NCBI GenBank assembly: GCA_002781265.1
Contig: PETS01000061.1
Span: 1 to 10,915 of the forward strand
From: Candidatus Falkowbacteria bacterium CG02_land_8_20_14_3_00_36_14
GTDB taxonomy: Bacteria; Patescibacteriota; Patescibacteriia; Patescibacteriales; UM-FILTER-36-11
Reading direction: 5' to 3'
Length of the DNA: 10,915 nt
The translations under genes were made by a program, and so were the position numbers. Positions 1 through 6,902 of the stretch are shown here, piece after piece. Every line of letters starts with the position of its first letter. Position 1 is the stretch's first letter. The notes under the pieces were generated by a model. That model was not told the origin of the DNA, searched no databases, and worked only from the letters and a program-made list of their open reading frames with translations.

Positions 1-87
1 TTAACCCCCAATTCTACTACTTTTGCCCGTTCCGGGCAAATTATGGGTGTTACCTATGTATCTCATCTTTTGCAGACCTTAAAATAG
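1..87 (+). CDS. Possible 3' end of an unidentified plus-strand gene (partial)
   Basis: Reading from base 1, 28 codons are open and end in TAG at 85-87. The peptide ends in GQIMGVTYVSHLLQTLK, which has a protein-like composition, and a strong palindrome suited to a terminator follows 18 bp later. The next minus-strand gene ends at 167, so this would be a convergent pair. I do not recognise the family. The case is weak: the stretch is short, a second plus-strand frame is also open here, and part of the reading (FARSGQ) is encoded by a perfect hairpin (22-40), so the whole piece could equally be intergenic. Confidence 0.35.
   Translation, partial: LTPNSTTFARSGQIMGVTYVSHLLQTLK
22..40. repeat. 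Small perfect hairpin
   Basis: TTTGCCCG (22-29) and CGGGCAAA (33-40) form an 8-bp perfect stem with a 3-base loop. No T-run follows on the plus strand. On the minus strand the bases after the stem are AGTAGTAG, so neither side looks like a complete intrinsic terminator. It lies inside the possible plus-strand reading frame. Confidence 0.5.
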
Positions 88-105
88 AATAAGCCGATTA
101 TTACT

Positions 106-139
106 AGACATCCGATGTCCAATTGGACATCGGATGTCT
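106..139. terminator. 34-bp perfect nested palindrome, candidate bidirectional terminator
   Basis: The arms 106-120 and 125-139 are perfect reverse complements around AATT, itself a palindrome, so all 34 bases read the same on both strands. Each arm is also a 13-base palindrome of the form GACATC-N-GATGTC, giving four related half-sites. It lies between a possible plus-strand gene end (87) and the minus-strand MEMO-AMMECR1 stop (167), which is where a shared terminator belongs. No long T-run follows on either side, so a repeat element or protein-binding site remains possible. Confidence 0.6.
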
Positions 140-166
140 TATTGAGTCAAATTAAATAAAAATCTT

Positions 167-1687
167 TTAATCTTTAAAAACTTGCGCGGTAAAAACGCTT
201 AATTTAATATTATCTGCTTTATAGCAATCTGCCGGCAAGCCGACTTTCTGCGCGCAAAGCTGGGATAAAAATTCTTCCTTGCTCCAGCCGGTTTCATCCG
301 CTACTTGGGGCAGAAAAACCCCGCTACTATTACCCTTTTCCACTATTACTCCATGCTTGCCCAATTCAATCTCCTGCCAATTGTTTATAATTTCCGGCTG
401 GGAAAGAACGCTAATTTCATATTTAAGATTTTTCAATTCTTCCTGGCTTACGGGTAAAAAACGATTGTCTTCGGTCGCCGCGACCATGGCCATGTCCCTA
501 ACAATCTGCCAAAGCGGCTCGTCCTCGGATAAAATCCGGCCGATGCAGCCACGTAATTTGCCGTTAACGGACAAAGTAACAAACGCTCCTTCTGGCCGAT
601 TAAGCCGTTCGTCGGTGATATTAAAATCCGCGATTTTTTCTTCACTAATATAATTCTCAACCGATGTCCGCGCGATTTTAAGCAATTCTTTCTGTTGTCG
701 CCTGTTTAATAATTTTTTTTCTTCTTTTGCCGCCGCCGGCTGTTTATTTTTTGCCGTCTTATATATAATCGTCCCATAACCAACTACGCTTTTCTTGTCT
801 CCGCTAGCCGCATCGCCGCTGTTGGCATATTTTAAAATTTCCGGTTCCAGCCAATTTAATTTTTCTCTTAACGCCATTATCGTTTTTACTCCGTCTATCC
901 CGCAAAGCAAAGTTTGTTCGTTGTAAATATTTTTTTCCCCCGTATTCAAAATATGCTCGGTTAATTTTTCAATATCGCCTCCTATTATTAAATCTAAGGT
1001 TCGCTTATCAATATTATTAGCATTAGCATAGCTTGGATAATGAGACATATCGGTGCTGATTACCACTAAATCATTATCTCCTAAATTAGCCGTCAATATC
1101 TCCGCCAATTTAACATAGCTTTCATCTTCTGTGTTGCCAAAAAGAATCGGCGCAATCTTAAAATCATTAGTTAAGGCAACTTGCAAAAATGGCAATTGCA
1201 CTTCTAAGGCATGCTCGCTTTTATGGGCCTCATTGTTATATTTAATAATATTATCCGCCTTAACCAGCTTGTCCGTGAATTCCCGGTCAGCTTCAACCTC
1301 GCCCAATGGCGTCTGCCAGGCATCGGAATCGTCAACCGCCAGGCCGTCAAAATAAGCCGTATGGGAATTACAAATTATTATCACCCGAGCATAACTTTTC
1401 CCCTCTATTCGCTTATAGGCTTCCGCCGCCACCGGCGCGGAAAAATCGTATCCGGCATGCGGAACTATAATCGCTTTTATTTCCCCGCCGCTTGGCTTAT
1501 TTGACGCCGCTTCTAAATATCCTTTAATTTTAAATTCCAGCTTTTCCGGATCATCCGGATAAAATTGACCGGCCACCGCCGGCTGGCGAATATTTTCCAT
1601 CATATTGTTTTCTGTTAATTTTGTTTCGCTGACTGAACAAAAGGATAAAATAAATATTGATAATACCAATAAAAAATACCGGTTCAT
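167..1687 (-). CDS. amrB: Exported AmmeMemoRadiSam fusion: MEMO (AmrB-like) plus AMMECR1 (AmrA-like)
   Basis: This 506-residue protein joins two families usually encoded separately. Residues ~31-310 are the MEMO domain, related to LigB-type dioxygenases. Its usual conserved residues are visible: H77 (PHAGY), H109 (NSHTAYFDG), H159 (EHALEVQLPF), H216 (STDMSHY) and C262 (LLCGIDG). Residues ~325-504 are an AMMECR1 domain with the signature LRGCIG at 379-383 and surroundings. A lysine/alanine-rich linker (311-326) joins them. The N-terminus (NRYFLLVLSIFILSFCSVS) is a basic residue plus hydrophobic stretch ending in Cys17, so it looks like a signal peptide. The lipobox is poor (Phe before Cys), and SVS|ET would suit ordinary signal peptidase. 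A start at Met29/30 would give a typical cytoplasmic MEMO, but the long start sits 9 bp after the upstream stop, which favours it. The biochemical role of the system is unsettled; the radical SAM partner is not in this window. Confidence 0.9.
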   Translation of the reverse strand: MNRYFLLVLSIFILSFCSVSETKLTENNMMENIRQPAVAGQFYPDDPEKLEFKIKGYLEAASNKPSGGEIKAIIVPHAGYDFSAPVAAEAYKRIEGKSYARVIIICNSHTAYFDGLAVDDSDAWQTPLGEVEADREFTDKLVKADNIIKYNNEAHKSEHALEVQLPFLQVALTNDFKIAPILFGNTEDESYVKLAEILTANLGDNDLVVISTDMSHYPSYANANNIDKRTLDLIIGGDIEKLTEHILNTGEKNIYNEQTLLCGIDGVKTIMALREKLNWLEPEILKYANSGDAASGDKKSVVGYGTIIYKTAKNKQPAAAKEEKKLLNRRQQKELLKIARTSVENYISEEKIADFNITDERLNRPEGAFVTLSVNGKLRGCIGRILSEDEPLWQIVRDMAMVAATEDNRFLPVSQEELKNLKYEISVLSQPEIINNWQEIELGKHGVIVEKGNSSGVFLPQVADETGWSKEEFLSQLCAQKVGLPADCYKADNIKLSVFTAQVFKD

Positions 1688-1696
1688 ATCTACATT

Positions 1697-2191
1697 TTAT
1701 CTTATATTATCTAAAATAATTAAATCTATTTTTCCAGCCACCGTATCCCAAACGGCGAAAGTGGCTTTAAAAAAAGTGCCGGCTAGTGTTCCCGGATTGA
1801 CTATAATAACATTATCTCTCTCCTCCAGCCACGGCTTATGAGTATGGCCATAAAAAATTATATCGTATTTATTTCTGGCTAATAATTTATTGATTGAATA
1901 AGGCTGATGGCAAATGCCAATAAATTTATTATCTAATTTAAACTCACCCATCTCTTTAAAATATTTTACATTATCAAATTTTTCAACTTCATATTCATTA
2001 TATAATTCTATATTTCCTTTAACTAAATATATGTCGCCGGCAAATTTGCCAGCTAAAAAATTTAAAGTCCGGCTATTAGTAATATCTCCACAACAAATTA
2101 ATTTTTTTATGGATTTTTTAGCGCACCAACCCAAACATTTTTTCAAATTGATAATATTGTCATGGATATCGGCTATGATGGCAATTACCAT
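1697..2191 (-). CDS. YfcE/MJ0936-family metallophosphoesterase
   Basis: At 164 residues this is the usual size for the small calcineurin-like phosphodiesterases of the YfcE/MJ0936 type, which use two metal ions to hydrolyse phosphodiester bonds; the natural substrate is generally unknown. The metal-binding motifs appear in order: D8 and H10 in ADIHDN, D36 in CGDIT, N60 in KGNIE, H95 in ICHQ, and H116/H118 in YGHTH, followed by the family's NPGT turn at 132-135. Two positions are unusual: GN is followed by IE where GNCD is common, and the fourth motif is CHQ rather than the usual HG. All direct ligands seem present, so it should be active. No signal peptide is seen. It starts 28 bp after the permease stop and ends 9 bp before the MEMO fusion, so it probably shares their transcript. 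No Shine-Dalgarno sequence precedes the ATG. Confidence 0.88.
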   Translation of the reverse strand: MVIAIIADIHDNIINLKKCLGWCAKKSIKKLICCGDITNSRTLNFLAGKFAGDIYLVKGNIELYNEYEVEKFDNVKYFKEMGEFKLDNKFIGICHQPYSINKLLARNKYDIIFYGHTHKPWLEERDNVIIVNPGTLAGTFFKATFAVWDTVAGKIDLIILDNIR

Positions 2192-2219
2192 AAATAATTA
2201 TTACGCCGTAAATCTATTA

Positions 2220-3356
2220 TTAATTAAAAACTTCCCATAATTCACATATCAATCCTAATATTAAAAACAAGGCCAGCCCATAAGCTACTCCTTTGTTTAT
2301 TTTATTTTTTATTATTGATTTCTGTTCCGCTTTCTTTTTTATGGATAAAGCAAGTAAAATATAAATAATGCCGATTAAACTTCCGATGATGGCTCCGGCC
2401 AGCCCTACCACCTTAGTCGTATTATTAAAACCAATTACATATAAAAAATAAGGGATAGCGCCGGCTAACAGCCAAGATAAATTATTATTAATGCCCATAT
2501 CCCACCGATAGATTTCCCGCGCCGACTGCATGGTTATTAATAAAGAGGTGAATATTGCCAATAAGCCAAAGACTAAAGTAATTTTTATAACTCCGTTATT
2601 AAAAATAAAGCTTAAACCCGATAAAGTATCAGGAGAAGTGTTATTACCGGTAATCCCGATAATAAAAACGGCGAATATTAATGTGATTATAACGGAAATA
2701 AAAGTTCCCCAAAAAATTGCGCTTTTAATATCAGCTTTTTTATTAGCTAATAATTTACATACTTCCGGAATGGCCGCTCCGCCGTCAATGGCGAAAAAAA
2801 TAGGACCATAGGGCAAAATGGCGTATTGCCAATCAAATAAATGATAATTAGAAATATTGATTTCTCCCCAGCCACGCCAAATAATCAGGCCTATTACTAA
2901 AAATAAAAAAGCCATCATGGCAAACTCAACCGAAGCGATCAATTTTAAGCCGAAAAAAACTATTAACGCCTCTATTATAAATAAAATAGTGGCATAAGCG
3001 AAAACATCGCCGCCGAAGGCGGGGCTTAATAATTGGTGTAAAAAAATGCCTCCGAAAATAATATAAGCCAGTATACTTAAATTAACCGCGATTAAAACTA
3101 TAATCAAAGCGACCTTTTTGTGCCTTGGGCCATAATATTTTCCCACATAACCCGGCACCCGGTGCTTGGTTTTGGTGGATAATATAATTTCGGCGTAAAG
3201 TTTATGAAAATAATACTGGACAAAACCTAAAATGGGCAAGAAAATAAAAAGCATTAAAATGCCGGATTCACTAACGACATAAGGAATAGCGAATATGCCC
3301 ACCCCGACTATGGCGCCAACCAAAGTGGCAATGGCATGGAAATAATTTTTTGACAT
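2220..3356 (-). CDS. HAAAP-type (aromatic/hydrophobic) amino acid permease
   Basis: This 378-residue integral membrane protein has about 11 hydrophobic spans (roughly 7-27, 34-53, 84-108, 121-140, 143-161, 176-195, 212-236, 256-276, 293-312, 316-339, 355-375), as expected for the hydroxy/aromatic amino acid permeases and relatives in the APC superfamily. The first span carries the hallmark GAIVGVGIFAIPY (14-26), in which glycines break the helix that binds substrate in this fold. The family imports amino acids by proton or sodium symport; the exact substrate (Trp, Tyr, Ser or other) cannot be read from sequence. Uptake of free amino acids suits an organism with reduced biosynthesis. It begins 12 bp after the translin stop; a weak TAAGG element 11 bases before the ATG is the only ribosome-site candidate. 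Confidence 0.85.
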   Translation of the reverse strand: MSKNYFHAIATLVGAIVGVGIFAIPYVVSESGILMLFIFLPILGFVQYYFHKLYAEIILSTKTKHRVPGYVGKYYGPRHKKVALIIVLIAVNLSILAYIIFGGIFLHQLLSPAFGGDVFAYATILFIIEALIVFFGLKLIASVEFAMMAFLFLVIGLIIWRGWGEINISNYHLFDWQYAILPYGPIFFAIDGGAAIPEVCKLLANKKADIKSAIFWGTFISVIITLIFAVFIIGITGNNTSPDTLSGLSFIFNNGVIKITLVFGLLAIFTSLLITMQSAREIYRWDMGINNNLSWLLAGAIPYFLYVIGFNNTTKVVGLAGAIIGSLIGIIYILLALSIKKKAEQKSIIKNKINKGVAYGLALFLILGLICELWEVFN

Positions 3357-3368
3357 AATAAATCAGCC

Positions 3369-3935
3369 TTACTTTCTAATTTTAACTTCATAATCAATCT
3401 GTTCTATTTTATTTAAATTACGCTTAGCTTGATCATATTTTGTGCGCAGATAACCGGTCATATCTATTTCTACCAGCTCCGCCATAATATTATTAATAAT
3501 TTTTTTTATTTTAGCCACTTCTTCCAAATTGCCCGTGGCCGCTTCATTAATCGCGCGACGCACTAATTCTCCGGTCAAATCGCATAATCCCCCCAGATAA
3601 CTTTCATAGCCCAGGGTAATTCCTTTGAATTCGCTTATTTTTCCATTGGTTAAAATTAAATACAATGCTTTTGCCTCCACATACTCTTCCGCGCCGGCCT
3701 TATAAGCTCCTTCCGCCGCTATTCTTTTAAAGCCGAATTTTTCTAATTTTTTAAAAATATTTTCTATAACCGTAAATTGCTCTTCGGCTTTTTTGATATC
3801 CCCACGGTGCAAAGCAAAAATCACTCTTTTGGAATCATACAATATAATATTGGCCAAGCTGATAATCTGCCGCCTGGCGCTTTCATCATCAGTAAAATCT
3901 TTTTTCAATTTTTGGATAAATTTTTTATTAATCAT
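3369..3935 (-). CDS. Translin-family protein (C3PO/TRAX-like RNA-binding, possible RNase)
   Basis: This is a 188-residue, almost fully helical, charged protein. It matches the translin/TRAX pattern in order: an N-terminal Arg/Lys-rich helix with ARRQIISLANIILYDSKRVIFALHR (19-43), then EEYVEA (83-88), then GGLCDLTGELVRRAIN (115-130), then GYLRTKYDQAKR (161-172). Translins form octameric shells that bind RNA or ssDNA. The TRAX subunit cleaves RNA using acidic residues in an E-x-x-E pair and a D-L-T-G-E segment, and both are present here (E84/E87, D119/E123). Archaeal homologues build a homo-octameric active RNase, so this protein could do the same; activity is inference. It is a little shorter than human translin (228). 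It follows pilB after a 95-bp gap with a hairpin and precedes the permease by 12 bp. No Shine-Dalgarno sequence is seen before the ATG. Confidence 0.85.
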   Translation of the reverse strand: MINKKFIQKLKKDFTDDESARRQIISLANIILYDSKRVIFALHRGDIKKAEEQFTVIENIFKKLEKFGFKRIAAEGAYKAGAEEYVEAKALYLILTNGKISEFKGITLGYESYLGGLCDLTGELVRRAINEAATGNLEEVAKIKKIINNIMAELVEIDMTGYLRTKYDQAKRNLNKIEQIDYEVKIRK

Positions 3936-3987
3936 AATAATATTATTCTATTTAAATTAACTTCCGGATCCTTGGAGTCCACAAACA

Positions 3988-4004
3988 CAGGCCCCGAAGG
4001 CCTG
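3988..4004 (-). terminator. Hairpin downstream of pilB, weak terminator candidate
   Basis: On the minus strand CAGGCC pairs with GGCCTG around a UUCGG loop, so a stable UUCG-type tetraloop is possible by shifting one pair. It lies 27 bp after the pilB stop. The following bases TGTTTGTGG are only partly U-rich, so termination may be incomplete and the translin-permease-phosphoesterase-MEMO group may be partly co-transcribed with pilB. Confidence 0.45.
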
Positions 4005-4030
4005 ATTGATTTTATGTTTTTATTATTTTT

Positions 4031-5734
4031 TTATTCCGCCACTCTAAACACTTCTTCTACGCTAGTTATCCCTTTCATCGCTTTAAGCAAGCCGTCTTGG
4101 ACCATAGTCACCATGCCGTTCTTAATTGCGCAATTATGGATTTCATATTCGCTGATGCTGGCGGCTAAAATTAATTTTTTAATCTCATTATTCATAACCA
4201 GCACTTCATAAATACCGATACGGCCCTTATAGCCGATGCCGTGGCAATAATCGCAGCCCTGGCCTTTATAAAATTCCAAATTATTAATATTAATTTCATC
4301 TTTTTCTTCTTTGGGCAGTTTCTCTAACAATTCTTTTACTCTGGATAAAATTTCCGCGCCTATGGCCTCTTTGATTTTACATTTCGGGCAATTGCGCCTG
4401 ACTAATCTCTGCCCGATGATGGCGTTTAAAGACGGCGCCAATAAAAATGGCTTCGCGCCCATAGACAAGAATCTCGGTATGGCGCCGGAGGCATCATTGG
4501 TGTGGATAGATGATAATAATAAATGCCCGGTTAAGGCCGCCTGAATGGAAGTTTCGGCTGTTTCTAAATCGCGAATTTCACCGACTAATAAAATATCAGG
4601 GTCCTGGCGGATAATGGAACGCAATCCTTGGGCGAAATTATATTTTTCATTGGCTTGCGATTGGTTTATTCCCTTAAGCTGGTATTCAATCGGATCCTCA
4701 ATGGTCACTATCTTTGTTTCCGAATTATTCAATGTTTTTAATATGACGTAAAGAGTGGTGGTTTTTCCCGATCCGGTGGGGCCGGCGGCAATAATCATGC
4801 CGCTCGGACGCCCTATCTGCCGCTTTATCTGCTCATAACTTCTGCCCATAAAACCCAAATTCTCAAAAGTCAGTTCAAGAGAACTGGCCCGCAACAACCT
4901 CATCACTATGCTTTCGCCATGAGCGGTAGGGAGAAATGACGCCCTGATATCAATTTTATCTTTAGTCAAAAATATGGAAATGCGCCCTTCTTGGGGCTTA
5001 TCCGCGATATTTATCTTCACTTTGGCTAAAATTTTTAAGCGGGAAATTATTTTTTTTGACATTTCCTTGTCTAAAACGGCTACATCATATAAAATTCCGT
5101 CAATTCTGAATCTCACTTTAATATCCCCTTCCTCTTCTTCAATATGAATATCGGAGGCGCTTGACTTAATAGCGGCTGATAAAATAACCGTTACTATATG
5201 AGTAATATCAACTCCGGCCATATATCCCTGCAGATCTTTGAAGTTTAATATATTTTGATTGAATTTAAGCAAGTCTTCTTCGTTAATCTCAAAATCGCCT
5301 TTAATGGTTTTAACTTTTGGAATTGATTTATAAAATCTTAAAGCATAATTAAAACTATTTTCAGAAAGCAAATAAATTTTGCCTTCGCAATAATGTCTTA
5401 TCAAAAGATTTTTAAACAATACCCGCAATTCTTCATTCTCCGGATTAACCGCGCCGATTCTTAATTTTTGGCCATTATAAAAGAAGCAAACGGCGGATAA
5501 TTTTCTGGCATCTTCTTCATTAATTAAGGATAATGCTTCCGGACTGATAGGAAAGCCGAATAAATCAATATAAGAAAGCCCCAAACTTTGAGCTTTATTT
5601 TGAGTTATTCTTTCAATATTTCTTAATTTTATCTTTTTTTCCTCCGCGTTCAATTTGATTTGTACGCTTTCGTCCGTAGAATCATTATTGGCCTGCCCGA
5701 TTAAATCTTCAATTGATTGATTGTCGCTAGGCAT
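4031..5734 (-). CDS. pilB: Type IV pilus assembly ATPase PilB (GspE/PulE family)
   Basis: This 567-residue protein is the cytoplasmic hexameric ATPase that drives type IV pilus extension. Residues ~35-140 look like a diverged MshEN/GspE N-terminal domain, and the ATPase core follows. Visible motifs are Walker A GPTGSGKT (318-325), Asp box TIEDPIEY (344-351), Walker B ILLVGEIRD (381-389), His box LTGHLLLSSIHTND (401-414), and a tetracysteine zinc site CPKC (449-452) plus CDYC (494-497). Full length and all catalytic motifs argue for an active enzyme. The zinc site and the N-terminal domain favour PilB over the retraction ATPase PilT. No other pilus genes lie in this window. The ATG has no Shine-Dalgarno site and sits only 10 bases after the T-run of an intrinsic terminator, which is odd (see findings). 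No other Met occurs before residue 171, so this start is taken. Confidence 0.95.
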   Translation of the reverse strand: MPSDNQSIEDLIGQANNDSTDESVQIKLNAEEKKIKLRNIERITQNKAQSLGLSYIDLFGFPISPEALSLINEEDARKLSAVCFFYNGQKLRIGAVNPENEELRVLFKNLLIRHYCEGKIYLLSENSFNYALRFYKSIPKVKTIKGDFEINEEDLLKFNQNILNFKDLQGYMAGVDITHIVTVILSAAIKSSASDIHIEEEEGDIKVRFRIDGILYDVAVLDKEMSKKIISRLKILAKVKINIADKPQEGRISIFLTKDKIDIRASFLPTAHGESIVMRLLRASSLELTFENLGFMGRSYEQIKRQIGRPSGMIIAAGPTGSGKTTTLYVILKTLNNSETKIVTIEDPIEYQLKGINQSQANEKYNFAQGLRSIIRQDPDILLVGEIRDLETAETSIQAALTGHLLLSSIHTNDASGAIPRFLSMGAKPFLLAPSLNAIIGQRLVRRNCPKCKIKEAIGAEILSRVKELLEKLPKEEKDEININNLEFYKGQGCDYCHGIGYKGRIGIYEVLVMNNEIKKLILAASISEYEIHNCAIKNGMVTMVQDGLLKAMKGITSVEEVFRVAE

Positions 5735-5744
5735 ATTTAATTGG

Positions 5745-5769
5745 AAAAAAGAAGGTGCTTTTCACCTTC
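5745..5769 (-). terminator. Intrinsic terminator just upstream of pilB
   Basis: On the minus strand GAAGGTG (5769-5763) pairs perfectly with CACCTTC (5757-5751) around AAAAG, and six T follow directly (5750-5745). This is a textbook Rho-independent terminator. It should end transcripts arriving from the membrane protein gene. Because it ends 10 bases before the pilB ATG, it could also act as an attenuator in a pilB leader. Confidence 0.8.
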
Positions 5770-5796
5770 CCTGTCTAATTATTAATTTATATTTAG

Positions 5797-5855
5797 AGAT
5801 GGCTGTGAAACTATTCCACGGCAAAATTCAGGCATGAATGGCTTAACAACCATCT
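5797..5855 (-). ncRNA. Structured RNA segment between the membrane protein gene and pilB
   Basis: On the minus strand AGATGGTTGT (5855-5846) pairs with ACAGCCATCT (5806-5797) over 10 positions with a single G-U wobble. On the plus strand that wobble becomes an A-C mismatch, so the structure favours a minus-strand RNA. Inside the loop a second hairpin forms, ATTCA/TGAAT around TGCC (5826-5839). The segment begins 4 bases after the membrane protein stop and lies before the pilB-proximal terminator. It may be a 3' UTR stem or part of a leader; I match it to no known riboswitch. Confidence 0.4.
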
Positions 5856-5859
5856 TATA

Positions 5860-6876
5860 TTATTTTTTGCCAAAAAAATCAGATACGACTCTGGTAATTT
5901 TGCTGGTACCGCCTCGGCTTATTAATTCAACAGTTAGAGTGGTCCAGGAAGATATTTGAAAAGTTGTTAAAACAGCCGCCGCTAAAGCTAAGCTTATTAA
6001 TATAAAAAGTAAAATTATTATCAGCATCAGCCAAAAAGCGGCTATTAAATGGAATTTATAAAAAATAAAAGTTAAAAATAATAAAGGTATTACTAAAATT
6101 GCCACCACTAATAAAAACCATAATAAGACAACTATAAAATTTATAAAGAATAAAATAAAAGCCATTTCTATGCTAATCAGCCAATTCTTAATAAATAGAT
6201 TCCAGCCGAATTTAATTGAATCTATTAAATCTTTACCCTTAATTACAATGTAAACAATAGCGTATTTTATTATAAAAGATAAAATAACCGCTAAGGGCAC
6301 TAATATAATAAAGGAAATTATATAAGATAAATAAGCGGCCATACTGCCGGTTTTTATCCAAGTAAAAATTGCCAACAAGGCCACAAAAAAAATAATAAAA
6401 GAAATTATTAATTTATTTATTATGTTCAAACCAAACACCGGCCAAAAATTATTTATTCCGGAAACCAAACCGTCTTTATAATTTTTATTAGCCGAATTTT
6501 TCCCTTGGTGCGCCGGATTGATTAAAATGCCGGCTGTATTATTAACGATTGCTACCTGCGAAACTATAGTCAGCCATACTACCAGAACCACTAAAGTAAT
6601 AATAACTAAATAAATAAATAATATTATTAAAAAAGTAAAAGGATCTTCTTTAATTGTATTTCCGATGTTAGTTAAAATATTGCCGTCAAAAATTCCCGTA
6701 TTGATTAATCGGTTCCAAAAAGAAAAAAATGAATTATTAACATCCAAATTAAGAACGGATAATATTTTATATTCGCCGCTGCCTCCTAATAGGGCGGCAA
6801 ATAAACCAAACGCCCATAGATATTTATTTTGCCAAGTTATTGCCCAGGCCTGTTTTAAAATTTTTCGATATAACAT
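5860..6876 (-). CDS. Multi-spanning membrane protein of unknown function
   Basis: This 338-residue protein is very hydrophobic, with about seven spans (roughly 18-32, 80-108, 150-173, 180-211, two between 233 and 272, and 276-306). The short N-terminal segment MLYRKILKQAWAITWQNKYLW and the C-terminal SRGGTSKITRVVSDFFGKK are polar. The start resembles other uncharacterised bacterial membrane proteins that open with a helix containing a W...N-K-x-L-W-x-F-G pattern, but I recognise no enzyme or transporter motif and assign no function. The start is secure: AAAGGAGG stands 5 bases before the ATG, the only strong Shine-Dalgarno site in the window. Three TATAAT boxes lie upstream, and a terminator follows, so it is probably a single-gene unit. 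Its position between ftsH and pilB gives little clue to its role. Confidence 0.8.
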   Translation of the reverse strand: MLYRKILKQAWAITWQNKYLWAFGLFAALLGGSGEYKILSVLNLDVNNSFFSFWNRLINTGIFDGNILTNIGNTIKEDPFTFLIILFIYLVIITLVVLVVWLTIVSQVAIVNNTAGILINPAHQGKNSANKNYKDGLVSGINNFWPVFGLNIINKLIISFIIFFVALLAIFTWIKTGSMAAYLSYIISFIILVPLAVILSFIIKYAIVYIVIKGKDLIDSIKFGWNLFIKNWLISIEMAFILFFINFIVVLLWFLLVVAILVIPLLFLTFIFYKFHLIAAFWLMLIIILLFILISLALAAAVLTTFQISSWTTLTVELISRGGTSKITRVVSDFFGKK

Positions 6877-6889
6877 AATCGCCTCCTTT
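6877..6889 (-). promoter_or_regulatory. Strong Shine-Dalgarno site of the membrane protein gene
   Basis: Read on the minus strand the bases are AAAGGAGGCGATT directly before the ATG, giving a full AGGAGG core at about 5 bases from the start. No other gene start in this window has a comparable site, so it fixes this start and suggests stronger or differently controlled translation. Confidence 0.8.
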
Positions 6890-6902
6890 ATTTAGTAACA
6901 CT

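Noticed and set aside
1..75. Short minus-strand frame ending in TAA at 1-3 with a GTGKSS string resembling a P-loop
   Set aside because: Only about 20 codons from the first ATG, no start signal, and the GTGKSS string comes from the hairpin bases; too short to support.
3777..4211. 144-codon plus-strand open frame
   Set aside because: It lies opposite the translin and pilB coding regions, both of which are clearly conserved proteins, and its product is low-complexity hydrophobic sequence typical of antisense frames.
5641..5645. GGAGG on the minus strand inside the pilB N-terminal coding region, suggesting an internal start
   Set aside because: It encodes the Glu-Glu of a charged helix, and no ATG, GTG or TTG follows at a suitable distance in frame.
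4031..5734. Assignment as PilT rather than PilB
   Set aside because: The length, the N-terminal domain and the CPKC/CDYC zinc site fit PilB/GspE; PilT is shorter and lacks the tetracysteine site.
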